The position numbers and the translations under genes are program-made. 25,778 nt of DNA from Asterionellopsis glacialis (lineage: Eukaryota; Bacillariophyta; Plagiogrammaphyceae; Rhaphoneidales; Asterionellopsidaceae). Positions 9,736-19,813 of this stretch are shown here, piece by piece. Positions within the stretch are counted from its first letter, which is position 1. Each line of letters begins with the position of its first letter. The stretch is from positions 1 through 25,778 of the forward strand of contig WKLE02005633.1 in assembly GCA_014885115.2 (NCBI GenBank), given 5' to 3'. The notes under the pieces were generated by a model. That model did no database searches, was not told the DNA's origin, and worked only from the letters and a program-made list of their open reading frames with translations.

Positions 9736-10526
9736 GTTTGTGTAAGTTGATTAGGATTCAGAAAAGGGATAATGCCAGTTTGTTCTTTGTTCGGTGCGGT
9801 GGTCGGGATTTGTAGACTGACCTCTCTAGGACCTAGACTCTAGGACCTCTGGGACTGTCTGTGTAAAATCGTAAAGAACAAGCAAAAAGATGAAGAAAAA
9901 AACTTTTCTGCGCTCTTGTTCCCAAACAAACGGGAGGGCGGGGCTCACGACTCACGATGCTTGACAATGAGGTGACTGGTTTGGAGTTAGGTTCTGAGTC
10001 GTCAAACTTCAGACAGAAGCGGACGCAGGACAAACTTGGGAACCGCCGGCCGCGATCCTGCGCCTTGCTGGGAGTATGCTGGTTTGGAGTTTAGGTTCTG
10101 AGTTCTGAGTCGTCAGACTTCAGACAGAAGCGGACCCAGGACAAACTTGGGAACCAGCCGCAATCCTGCGCCTTGCTGGGAGTAGGAAACAGCAAAACCA
10201 ATCTACAATCTGAAGATTCAACAAGTCAGCTGTGCAAACTTAAAGCTTGCAAGATCCAAGAAAAAATCATAGACCCAAGAACGTCCGACACAAAAAAGCA
10301 TTAAAAGTAAACATTTGGGTTGGTCCAACTCCAAGCAAAGCTCATGAATGTACCAAGAAGAACAACAAAAAGCAACTGGGGAGTTGTTCCAGGACCAGAC
10401 TTAGAAAATGAATCAACAAAATGAATACTTAGAAAGAAGATTTATGCCAGGAATAATGAATGGAGATATAAGCTACAACTACTAGATCTGAAATATTATG
10501 TAATTGCCAATTCCTACCAACTGAAA
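9736..10526. other. Gene-free region upstream of RIO2
   Basis: The 5' flank of the minus-strand RIO2 gene. Apart from the 105-bp tandem duplication reported separately, I see no gene, RNA or motif I can support. Confidence 0.5.
9976..10184. repeat. Tandem duplication, two copies of about 105 bp
   Basis: Copy A is 9976-10078 and copy B about 10079-10184. Both run from CTGGTTTGGAG through ACTTCAGACAGAAGCGGAC to CCTTGCTGGGAGTA. They differ by a few substitutions, an extra TTCTGAG in B and a short deletion in B. The high identity implies a recent duplication. It sits about 240 bases upstream of the RIO2 start and could affect its promoter. Confidence 0.85.
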
Positions 10527-10818
10527 TACAGTTCGCACACATCAATAAGCAACAGCCAGATTTTTGCTAAGCTTGAAATTGCTTATTTTCACAGGAAAAT
10601 TTCAAGCTTGAACTTGCAACATTGCTTATTGAGTGATGACAACATGATGTCAAAAACCAAAACTTCCTTAAATATATTGACTTTTTTTTCTATGTTGATA
10701 TTCTCTTATGCAAAATAAGCAACGATCTGCAATTTCAAGCTTGGAATTGCTTATTTTTTTACAAAATTTCAAGCTTGACTTTGCAATGCTCTGTTGATTG
10801 TTGGTGTGTGGGGACTGC
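10527..10818. mobile_element. Short inverted-repeat element (MITE-like)
   Basis: About 290 bases without coding capacity. The left end TACAGTTCGCACACATCAAT is matched, imperfectly, by the reverse complement of the right end (TGCAGTCCCCACACACCAAC). Inside are two copies of a foldback unit: AAGCTTGAAATT (10569-10580) with its exact inverse AATTTCAAGCTT (10598-10609), and a similar pair at about 10735-10785. Ends and inner motif resemble those of the large element at 18978-21430, so both seem to belong to one family. No clear target-site duplication is visible. Confidence 0.55.
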
Positions 10819-11263
10819 AGTACAGTTACAGAAAAGATCTGTCTCTCAAAAAATGTACCAAAAAAACAAAGCATTTTTCAAGCATTTACTAGTTCTTGGG
10901 CTCTCAAGTTAAAAAGTTACATTACAGTACTATCACTGACCCATGTACTAACTTGGCAGGCCTAGTCCTAAATCTAAGGTCTTCCTGGGGGGCATTCACC
11001 TCAACCCAAGTTCCAATGATTAGGATAGCTAGACAGAGTTGGATAGGTAGTTACTATACATAGATTTGAAGAATTCAAACATAAACTCAGTAACTACAAC
11101 ACTGCTCCTGATATGCTATAAACATCCTGGTTGAAGGTATTCTCACCTGGTCTGAATGCCCCTCAGAACAACCTATTCTCACATTTAGAGAAAATGATTC
11201 TTCTCTATGTTGGTCAATAAAACCATTTGTAAATAGGATGACATTCACTGGTACCAATTAATC
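10819..11263. other. Gene-free AT-rich stretch
   Basis: Between the MITE-like element and the possible retroelement relic. All frames are repeatedly interrupted; nothing recognisable. Confidence 0.5.
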
Positions 11264-11264
11264 T

Positions 11265-11725
11265 AAGGATTCAGTAGCAACAAAAGGGCAAAAGCTCAGG
11301 ACATACACTATGCACAACTTGACAATAAGGAGAATATCTTCTGTAAGCACTGGGGAAAATGTTTTACTGAAGCATTATGGAGCTATGCCATCAGAGTCTA
11401 GGATGACCAGAACACAGTGGTTCATGGTGTTGACCAGGAATTCCATGATCACCACCATCAAGAATGCATCCTACCTAGAGTTAAACACCTATATGCTACC
11501 AGCCCTCCACTAGTGAGTGCATGTGATAGGACTTTTATTGCCATTACACGACTGCCTTTTCCAACAACACTCTCAAAGACTCCAACTTTGAATAAAGACC
11601 ACCAACTACTACATATCCATCAGCACAGACTGAAAGTGTGCCCAACACCCAACACCCCATCATCAAATTCTACAAATTCCGTGAACCTAACAAGAAGTCA
11701 CCAAGTTCTGCCACATAGGGGATAA
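11265..11725 (+). pseudogene. Possible decayed Ty1/copia-like fragment
   Basis: One frame reads from 11267 through a single stop at 11399-11401 to about 11725. Just before the stop it reads HWGKCFTEALWSYAIR. This resembles the W-P...LWPYALR block after the integrase core of copia-type polyproteins, from memory of that family. Downstream residues (PRVKHLYAT) could match the following PRLKHFHTFG block. An overlapping frame from 11310 stays open to 11513, as expected for frame-shifted decay. No reverse transcriptase, protease or LTR was found nearby, so this is tentative. Confidence 0.3.
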
Positions 11726-12576
11726 TTACTCCAATTCATACTTTTACTACACAACATTTATCATTTATCAGTCATTATTTTTATGGAACCACAAAACAAA
11801 ATGTCAAAGAGTATGTTTTGAGTTATTTTCTTAATTTTCTTTCTTAGGGGCTTTCACTTAAATACAACATCCGCCAGCACCCAAGGAGGAGCCGGCAGAG
11901 TGATCTTGAGAGTTCACTACACCCACACTTAGGAGGGAGTACTAGAGACTCACCCTCGAAGACTCATAAAATATATTATTAGAATTGAAGAACGACACAA
12001 TAAAACAAGTTAGTTCCTAGATTACTACTCCTATTAAATAACTATTATACAGTACGTACATGATACTTTTTATGTTCCACTAGTAAATAGTAGTAAGTTC
12101 TATTATTTGTGTGAAGGATCCATGCACAGTCATTGTACCTGGTACAGTAGGACCTACCTATGTATAGTACCAGTACCGTAGAATTACCAGGTACAGTATC
12201 TTTTATTTTTTTGCCGTCGATTGTTTATTTTAAATGCTAGCTAGTACTGTATATCATAATAGTGAATACAACAAAAAATGATTTATCTAAAAATTAATTT
12301 GTACAACGACCCGGTCTAAAGAGATGTAAACAAAAGAGTGCAGTTTAGGGAACGAATATCATTACGAAGTCAACTTCAATGCACAAGTTCAAGATAGCAC
12401 CGAAATTATATTTCTGTACAAAGCAAAACCCGATTTTTGTGACTCTGCTTTAACCCCCACTTCGTACAATGTACCAAGTGATAAATAACTAGATATTTAA
12501 CGGTGGTCGTATTTTCATAAATAGCTTTGAAGTTAGGAAGTTTAAAAAATGCTTCCGAAAATGCTGACTCGCACTC

Positions 12577-12591
12577 ACCGTCAACGACGGT
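12577..12591. promoter_or_regulatory. Dyad ACCGTC-AAC-GACGGT
   Basis: A perfect inverted repeat with 6-base arms and a 3-base centre, about 560 bases upstream of the bZIP start codon. The related dyad CGTCAATGACG follows 26 bases later. Possible dimeric transcription-factor site. Confidence 0.4.
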
Positions 12592-12616
12592 TAATGGTAT
12601 CTGTACACACTTCTGG

Positions 12617-12627
12617 CGTCAATGACG
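12617..12627. promoter_or_regulatory. TGACG dyad (bZIP-type half-sites)
   Basis: CGTCA-A-TGACG is a perfect dyad of two TGACG half-sites, the core recognised by many bZIP dimers. It is followed by T, giving TGACGT. It sits upstream of a bZIP gene, which suggests autoregulation; this is inference only. Confidence 0.4.
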
Positions 12628-13153
12628 TTTACTTTCAATTTACTTAATAGGGACACAGAGTATCAAAAAGAGTATTTACTAACTTGAATGACGAAAGTAA
12701 TATCGCTGGAATGGAATTTCCAATAAAGCGAACTGTGCGCGGCTTGAAGTGGTTGTGAACGGTGTATTGTTGTAAATGGCCTGTTCTTGCTAGAGTTCAA
12801 GTTTGAACCAGAAGAACAGAGAAATCACAGAACGATTCAGAGATGTTCTTTATAATTCTTCTTTCCATCCGTATAGAAAATTACTTCAACTTGAATTTGT
12901 TAAGTAACTTTCTCGAACTATATAACTATCTCGAGAAACTGAAACTTAATGCTTCTGGTAAATATTCTGTTGATACATTATTGTGCGAAAAGCCGAGCTT
13001 CCCGGTACTTCGTCGTAAGCTCTTTTACTTGTCTCGTAGCAACTCTTGTCTTGTTTCTTCTTGTTGTCAAAAGCTTGACGGATCATCTAAAATTTACTGA
13101 ATAGAGCTTACATAGTGTGTCCATTGTTCCGTCTCAAACCAAAAAGTAAACAA

Positions 13154-13951
13154 ATGTCTGCATCAGTATCAACCGAAGGAGAAGTGGTTGATGAGTCTGC
13201 TACCAAACAACTGGATATGAAACAAGAAGAAGATTATGAAGACGATCACTCTGGTGCTGAAGATGAGTTGAAGGACGAAGTCAACAAGTTCAAGCGTCAG
13301 CGGGAGAAACGTCTCGCGATGAATCGTGCCTCTGCTCGCGAACGGAGAAAGCGCAAGCGTATCTTAATTGAAGAGTTACAAAAGAAAAACTACGACCTGT
13401 CCAAGGACAACGAAACTCTAAAAGGAACAAATGAACAACTCCGTTCGCAAGTTGAGCAACTGAAGACTGTCTTGGTCGCCAAGCGCTCCGCCGCAGCTTC
13501 GGTTGAACCATCTGCCTTATCAATTCTTCAAGCCGCCCAATCAGGAGCTGCTGCTGCTGCCGCCGTTGCCGCTGTCAACCCTTTGACGACATCGAAACAA
13601 GCGCCAGGGTCTCTCCTATTTCAGGCGAGAGAGATGATCCAAAAACCAGATGGAACTTCTGGTAGCACCATTGCTACAAACACTAATGGGTCTCTTCTCA
13701 GTGGGTTGGCTGCAGCCCCAGCGCCATCGGATTTGGCACAACGGCAGTTACTTCTTGAATCGTTGCAGCTACAGCAGAGACAACGTGCACTACTGGGGGG
13801 TGGGGCACTTGGATCAGCACCTCAAAATACTCAACTTCTAAAAGATCCAATCGCTGCCGCATTTCTTGCCAACGCTGCGAACAATGCAACTGGAGCAAAT
13901 GGTCTTGCAGGCGCTGACCTCAACTTCAAAAACATTATGAACAACAACTGA
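13154..13951 (+). CDS. bZIP transcription factor
   Basis: A 265-residue nuclear DNA-binding protein. The first ATG (13154) is used; the frame continues upstream only to a GTG. Residues 1-45 are acidic. The basic region (about 47-69) has N57-x7-R65 within NRASARERRKRKR. The leucine zipper follows in perfect register, with leucines at 75, 82, 89, 96 and 103, and the first leucine ten residues after R65 as the fold requires. The rest is Ala/Gln/Leu-rich with an Ala run near 135-145, consistent with an activation or interaction region. No LOV or other sensor domain is present, so it is not an aureochrome. Single exon. Dyads of TGACG half-sites lie in its upstream region. Target genes cannot be named. 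Confidence 0.93.
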   Translation: MSASVSTEGEVVDESATKQLDMKQEEDYEDDHSGAEDELKDEVNKFKRQREKRLAMNRASARERRKRKRILIEELQKKNYDLSKDNETLKGTNEQLRSQVEQLKTVLVAKRSAAASVEPSALSILQAAQSGAAAAAAVAAVNPLTTSKQAPGSLLFQAREMIQKPDGTSGSTIATNTNGSLLSGLAAAPAPSDLAQRQLLLESLQLQQRQRALLGGGALGSAPQNTQLLKDPIAAAFLANAANNATGANGLAGADLNFKNIMNNN

Positions 13952-14616
13952 TCCGGATAATGGTTTGAATTCACAATAGACATGGGCGGGAATACCCAGC
14001 CCCTATCCTGGAATAGTCCAACAAGGGCATCAGATCAATCGCAGTGTATACTATCATCGTTACTACAATAATCGAATTTAAATTAAAATGTGTAAATTGG
14101 GCATCTCAATTATCTAATCTTTAGAATTCCTCGTTTCATTTGGCTCCATTAGGTTTCTGGAGTGTGGATGGTTAAACAGAGTTGTAGAGTTGCACCGCTC
14201 CGCACCAGTAGTTCTAAGTGAATGCTCGACAGTCTCAAATCATAGATAACAAATTTACCCCAAAAATCTGAATTGAGATTTTTCAAACTTTTGAATTAGA
14301 CATCGAATGAGTTGGCCCTACACCATAAAAGAGAAAAGTATTACTCAAACAACAGAAGACGCAAAAGAAATACTAGAACCGATGTTGACTTTCTAAGTTT
14401 ACAGCTATCTACTCTACAGGCATTATTGCTGTAATAAAATGTACAGATCTTTGTACATAGTCGTCCTTTACATAGACTGGTTACAAAAAGATGGGAATAT
14501 ACTCATCATCTAGTTCTCACTTTATCACTACAGTGTGCAAAGCAATAAGTTGTCACAGATTGAACCGCTAGATAACATCGAAAAAGTGACTATCTACTTG
14601 TAACAAGAAAACTTGC
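13952..14616. other. Gene-free 3' flank of the bZIP gene
   Basis: AT-rich spacer with no supported gene. TGTACA occurs twice within 18 bases (14440-14457). Otherwise I see nothing to report. Confidence 0.5.
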
Positions 14617-15112
14617 TCAAGAGATCAACACAAAAGACGAAATATCTGACAGAAACGGAACACTGCAACCTTGTACAGCAGAAAAAAATGAAGAACAGAC
14701 TGATATTAGCACCAAGTATCCAAATGACAGAATTAAAAAATAGGTAGCTATGGATCCCACCGAGCGAGCAGCATCAAAGTATTTCAACCCAAAATCCCTT
14801 GCTTCATCCGTCGTTTGCACTTTTTGGGATTGCTTCTTCAAGCTGATTGAAATGGATTTCATACATCTCTTTCCTATAATGGGCACCTCCTGCACTAAGT
14901 ACGTTTTCAAGTGGAGCCATCGACTAAGGCACTATCATAGAAATTGAAGCAGCAATATAGCCTGTACAGTATAGATGAGGGCTTGTAGATCCCACTAGGA
15001 TCTTTCTTGGTAAGTCGAAATCAAGACCTCGATGGTACTGTTCCATAAATAAGGACACTCCCAGTAAGATCATGGCAAACCAGTGATAAAAAACACGACC
15101 GAAGATAGAACA
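14617..15112 (-). pseudogene. Coding-like minus-strand stretch broken by a stop and a frame change
   Basis: Not recognised. On the minus strand one frame is open from 15112 to an in-frame TAG at 14924-14926. It then continues from the ATG at 14918-14920 as MAPLENVLSAGGAHYRKEMY... to a TGA at 14804-14806. A second frame (ATG at 14860-14862) takes over with TDEARDFGLKYFDAARS and a hydrophobic, membrane-like segment, ending at 14617. The pieces read like one protein. The TAG could be removed by a 72-base phase-0 GT..CTTAG intron, but no intron bridges the second break. Alternatives are a degraded gene, an assembly error, or chance. Confidence 0.3.
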
Positions 15113-15328
15113 TTAAGCAACTAATTTCAATTTGCATCAACGCAATACTTTTAACTCCCACATGTGCATACTTTGAGAGTGCGGCAAATTCATTTGCAAA
15201 TCGGAATGCTTTGAATTGACAGAGGACAATTGAACTTTTTTGACAGAGCAAATTTTGTAATAAAAGCTTGTCTAGAGGATTTAGCGGCCTTGTTTCATTG
15301 GAGCTGGTTTTTGCTTATTGTTTATCTA

Positions 15329-16447
15329 TCAGGACTTCTTAAAAATGCTATTGAGACGATCTAAATCTGCATCACTTGGACCATCATCTGCGCCTCCACC
15401 AAAGTCTCCACCCCCAAGATCACTGGGTGAAGGTCTTTTTGGGAAACGAGGAGGGGGTTCATCATCTTCATCATCATCATCATCATCATCATGATTGGAA
15501 TCTTCATCGTTATCGTTATCGTCATCCTCATCATTATCATCGTCGTCGCCATCATCGTCTTTTCCTTTCAAGTCCTTCAATTCATCCTCAATTTCGGTAT
15601 CCGTGGAATTTCCGCTGTTGGTGACATTAAAGTATTCAGCTCTTTGTGCTTCAATGATTTTGATACCTTTTTCAACAGTCCTTTGCTCTCTAGTCCATCG
15701 AATAGTCTCACGAACTGCAGCCCAACCAAAAAAGGGGACACCGACCGCTATACTTACTTTGGTGTTCAGATTTTTGATTTGTTTCTTTTTTACTGCAAAT
15801 TCTTTGTTGTCAGAGGCATCAACTGATTCCCTTTTGGTGTCAGAAAACTCAAAACCGTCCACAAAGTCTGTATCATCTTCCTCATCTCCATATTCAAAAT
15901 CATTTCCTGATTTTTTTGCCTTTTTTGTTTGTTGTGACGACTTGCTAGATTCGGACAATCCGAACGACTCGGTTGTTCTTGTGTCAGAATCATCGTCATC
16001 ACTAGTTGCGCCTTTAAATTCTCCAATAACTTCCAAATTTGTTTCTCCTTGAGCGATCACTTCAGCTTGACTGCTAGAAACACCCGGGCGCAGACTTAAC
16101 TGAGATCCCGCCGTTCGAGCAAAAGCGGGTTCTGCAGAGGTTCGGAATAAAATGGAAAGCGCAAAGGCTGTGGATGTTACCAAAGCCGAGGATCTTTTTT
16201 GGAGCCGCTGTCGCCGACTTAGCCGTTTAACAGAGTGATTTGTATTGTTCGGAATATTCTCGTCATCAATGTTGGACGATCTAGAAGCAGAAAGATCTTG
16301 GATGGCGCCGAAACGATGTTTTGATATCACGTTCTTTTCAATGTTACAGTCAGCGTGCAGACACTTCGGAAATTGCCCAAACTGAGGCGTCAAGAATGCG
16401 CTAGTGCTGACCACCAATAGAAAGATCAAGTAATTGTTGCGTGGCAT
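15329..16447 (-). CDS. Plastid-targeted acidic membrane protein, possibly thylakoid-directed; function unknown
   Basis: 372 residues from the ATG at 16445-16447; the frame extends upstream only through non-ATG codons. Residues 1-17 form a signal peptide ending STSA, followed by FLTP, the ASAFAP-like junction with Phe at +1 that marks import into complex red plastids. A second signal lies at about 76-110: SRRQRLQ, a hydrophobic run (87-102), then PAFA, like a twin-arginine thylakoid-lumen signal with an AxA cleavage site. A membrane-like segment (VSIAVGVPFFGWAAV) is at 231-245. An almost pure Asp/Glu run covers about 297-330, encoded in part by a (CAT)8 microsatellite at 15469-15492. The tail is Pro/Gly-rich. 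No enzymatic motif is visible. Targeting is well supported, the thylakoid step moderately. Confidence 0.75.
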   Translation of the reverse strand: MPRNNYLIFLLVVSTSAFLTPQFGQFPKCLHADCNIEKNVISKHRFGAIQDLSASRSSNIDDENIPNNTNHSVKRLSRRQRLQKRSSALVTSTAFALSILFRTSAEPAFARTAGSQLSLRPGVSSSQAEVIAQGETNLEVIGEFKGATSDDDDSDTRTTESFGLSESSKSSQQTKKAKKSGNDFEYGDEEDDTDFVDGFEFSDTKRESVDASDNKEFAVKKKQIKNLNTKVSIAVGVPFFGWAAVRETIRWTREQRTVEKGIKIIEAQRAEYFNVTNSGNSTDTEIEDELKDLKGKDDDGDDDDNDEDDDNDNDEDSNHDDDDDDDEDDEPPPRFPKRPSPSDLGGGDFGGGADDGPSDADLDRLNSIFKKS

Positions 16448-17160
16448 GTTTGGATCGTGGATATACCGATGAGTTCTTTGGTTGCGATTGCTTCTATGTT
16501 TACCCGGAGAAAATGTAATGAAACAGAGCAACTGCTAGAGCTATGGTGTTCGCTGACTTACGAATGCGGTTTGCAGATGGAGATCGGAATGTGCTCTAGA
16601 AATGGACCAGTATCGCACCTTTTCAACAGCTGTATTGCCTAATTCTACTATCTCAAGGTGGTCGACTATTGCTTCTTGATGTTTGTGATGTTTGTTATGT
16701 TCAACGAAGGTAAATTGATTGGATGTGTATCCCAAATAGTCTTCCCACCTGAAAAGCTCTCCACGCGTCAGGATCGCGTAGCTCAAAACCTTGTAGTCTA
16801 CAGGACGAGCTCGTACTCATGTACATAGGACCTCTAGAAGCAATCGACAGGCGCATACGTGTTTTGTCACTTCTTAAGGTTTTCTAAAACAAGAAATGTG
16901 AAATAGGGAGAGTCAACAATAATCATTGGGTACCTGAGAAATTTCTAAACTATTATTTCTTCAACGCTAGTTTACTCCCTAGTCTCCTTGCAAGAAAAAA
17001 ATCAAGAATCATACCATGGCTAGATCTACTATACCAGCCACACAAAATATTCTTCAAATATTTGTCTACAAGACTCATGATGATGATGTCAGTTGTGACA
17101 CTTTGTGCTTTGCCTTTGACAAGTTAGTGTAAAAAATGGTCATTGGAAACACTTGTAATC
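16448..17160. other. Gene-free region
   Basis: Upstream flank of the plastid protein gene and left flank of the decayed gene at 17161. A minus-strand frame at 16541-16786 has no recognisable features. I see nothing else. Confidence 0.45.
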
Positions 17161-18347
17161 ATGATGAGACAAAACACAAGAAGCAACGTATTGCATAGTG
17201 GACATGTAAATGATGACTTTCGTGGTCAAAGAGAAGGTAGGGAGAGACAAGGACAGAGACGTTGGTTAACAGAGGAATCACAGGTTTTGCAAACACAAAA
17301 TGAAGGTGTAGAACATGTGGTGGAGACATCAGTGGATGTTTCTCCACCAGAAGTAATAGAGGCTTCATCAATGAGTAGTGGAAATTTTTCTTTGTCATCT
17401 GCTGTTTTGGTGGTAGGAGGGGGAATGCCCTACAAGAAGCATACTGACAGTCAATGGTGTTCAGGACCAAGGAGGAGTTGCAAACACCACAACGATCAAA
17501 TCAAGAGTTGAGAGATTTGCCAGAGAACAACTTTTCAGGAAGAAAATGAATTTTTTTATGAACAAACACAAGGAGAGTGTCAATGGAAAGGCAGCAAAGT
17601 TTGTTAGTATGTATGGGTTGAACATTAAAGAAAAAGATAGGCACAGCTTTTGGCATAGTTATGGATTGAAAACATGCAGAAGAGCTTTCAATATCAAGAG
17701 AAACAATGTTAACATAGAAGTAAAACATAGTTTTAAAGGTAAGTATGAGGTCAAATAACAATAATTGTTTATGACATAAAATAACTTTGATTTCTTATTT
17801 GCATATTAATTAATAAACTAGTAATGTATGACCATTACAAATCAAAGGATATTTCCCAATTCCTTCTATGGAATACATTGTGGAAGGGGGGTAACAGGAT
17901 AGAGGTGGTGCATACACAAACTTCTGTGAGTATGTACTACCTGCAGTGATAGGAAAAGCTAATTGGATATTAAACTGTAGAACAAGCTATTTGACAAATT
18001 ACATAACTCCAACAGATGAGGGTTTAGCATTGATATTGCTGGAGAATAATTGGGAAAGGTGGATGGATGAGTGCCATGGAACAGACATAGAGGATGTTAC
18101 AGAAAAACCAAAGTACACATGTAAAGTATTGGGTGGAGGATCAAGGAAATACAATGGATGGAGCACAGAGGGATTGAAAAGATTTGGTGATTTAACAAAG
18201 AGAGTACAAGAGGAGAGAAGCCACAAAGAGATGGGTAAGAAATTTGAAGAATCATTTAAAACAAAAATGGAAACAGGTGGAACTAGAAACACAAATGTAC
18301 ATGACAGAGAAGAGGTAGTGGTTGAAGGTGCAGATGACTTTGATTAA
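17161..18347 (+). pseudogene. Decayed, probably transposon-derived gene in three frames
   Basis: Three adjacent coding-like stretches in different frames. The first is 17161-about 17430. The second, about 17417-17738, includes TIKSRVERFAREQLFRKK. The third, 17905-18347, includes GGAYTNFCEYVLPAVIGKAN, LLENNWERWMDE and YNGWSTEGLKRFGDL. The last junction fits an intron with a consensus GTAAGT donor. The first looks like a one-base shift near a G run at 17417-17424. Lys- and Glu-rich, AT-rich codon use differs from the surrounding host genes. The C-terminal WSTEG...RF pattern recalls repeated hypothetical proteins of protist mobile elements, but I cannot name the family. Could also be an intact low-expression gene with a sequencing error. 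Confidence 0.45.
17739..17904 (+). other. Possible intron in the decayed gene
   Basis: The consensus GTAAGT at 17739 ends the second coding stretch in phase 1. An acceptor AG at 17903-17904 restores the next frame and gives KG-GAYTNF. The donor is good; the acceptor is weak (GATAGAG), and AACAG at 17897 is stronger but out of phase. Confidence 0.35.
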
Positions 18348-18972
18348 ATTATATATTTTAAAGGTTGGAATTAATGTTACAAATTATATTGTGTAAAGTT
18401 GAATGGAGGAAAACAGAATTTGAAATTGCATATCAGGTAGAGCAGTTATGTTGTAAATTTAGAAAGAGTGTGACTTTCAATTTCAACTTATGAGTGGAAT
18501 GGGCAAGCTTAGCTGAAAATTGCATTGAGACCAGGTTTGCAATTGAATTACAAAGTTAGAAGACATAAGTTAAAAAAGAAATGAAAAATACTAATCTTGC
18601 ATTACACAGTGAAATTGCGCAGAACACAATTTAAATGGACAAAAGAAGAAGTCAAAATGGAAATTTGTAGGAGTATTCAGATCAATGTTTGATATTTGAG
18701 TTGGCCGGTTTTGCATTATTAACCTGCCAGCATATTTCAATTCATAGTGTAATTTCAACTGGCAATTTGAAATGACTGTCCAACTTGAGGGTATGCATTC
18801 CTGCATTATTCTGCTCCCAGATGCCAGGATTAGGTGAACCACAACTTTGTCACATTTTATATAGAGCTCCCATAAAGCCAATTTAAAAAATAGCATGCAA
18901 CAATCAACATGATACACCACTAACTTTATATTCAGGAGGGAGGTATGTGTAAGGAGTCCTTTGTTATGAGTT
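18348..18972. other. Gene-free AT-rich stretch
   Basis: Between the decayed gene and the large inverted-repeat element. No frame, RNA or motif that I can support. Confidence 0.5.
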
Positions 18973-19053
18973 TACTAGTACAGTCCACACCCACTAATAA
19001 AAAATGATGTGTTTCATTAGGTCAAGCTTGAAATTTTGGTGTCAATAAGACTA

Positions 19054-19083
19054 CCTGCAGATGTGTTTGAGCTTTGAGCTTTG
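19054..19083 (+). repeat. Left copy of perfect 30-base subterminal inverted repeat
   Basis: Begins CCTGCAGATGTG and ends in two TTTGAGC units. Its exact reverse complement is at 21166-21195. Imperfect partial copies occur inverted at 19630-19662 and in part at 19150-19205, suggesting an older, smaller nested element at about 19054-19662. Confidence 0.8.
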
Positions 19084-19813
19084 TTTTTACATCATAGTAA
19101 CATATTGATGACATGCGATGATGTCACAGTTCAAAACTGGCGGACAGGCTAAAGCTCAAAGCTCAAACTCATCTCTTGAACTTTGAGCTTTTGAGGGCAA
19201 AGCTCAAAATTTGAGAGGCCTTTAATCTGTTTTCACCTACACAAAAATACTGCCATGCAACAAACAACAATGACAATGATGACAGCAAGAACACTATGGA
19301 ACCTGGTTCATTTCTTTTCTGATTTCAAACAACCAAAAACAACAATCAACTATGTTATCAAGTCAAAGACATGGATATTAATGATGTGATCATTCCTTGA
19401 CAAAGACTTTTTTGTTGTTATGTTCTTTGACAAAATCTGTCATGCCATCATGTTGTCATGGTGAGTTTTTTAGATGAAAGAACAAAGATTTCCCTCAATG
19501 TCATGTGCTTGTAGTTATGTACAACAAGTGTACACATGTATATTTTGTACAAAGTTAACACAATTCTTGCCATGAGGGTAAATGTTCAGTTCAATTTCCT
19601 TTTCTGCTTATCTTCACAGAAACCTTGAAAAAGCTCAAAGCTCGAAGGGTCCACATCTGCAGTGATGAATTTGAAACATTTCAAGCTTTGAGCTATTTTG
19701 ACCTTTGATGTCATCAAAATATCATCACAATGTGATACAGTGGTTGCACACATGCATTGACGTACCGATAGATTGACAGTACAGATACTTTGATGCAGCG
19801 TTGCTGAACACTA

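Larger units (their letters stand above)
11726..13153. promoter_or_regulatory. Gene-free region and upstream/5' leader of the bZIP gene
   Basis: No supported gene. 12050-12250 is dense in GTAC tetramers (about eight in 200 bases). Two dyads with TGACG-type half-sites lie at 12577-12591 and 12617-12627. The 12843-13100 frame is low in coding character and is more likely 5' leader of the bZIP mRNA. Confidence 0.4.

Noticed and set aside
12843..13100. 85-codon ORF before the bZIP gene
   Set aside because: AT-rich, no motifs, position fits a 5' leader; the downstream bZIP frame is independent.
15495..16052. 185-codon plus-strand ORF rich in Ser
   Set aside because: Antisense shadow of the Asp-rich plastid protein (GAT/GAC read as ATC/GTC, and Ser in another frame).
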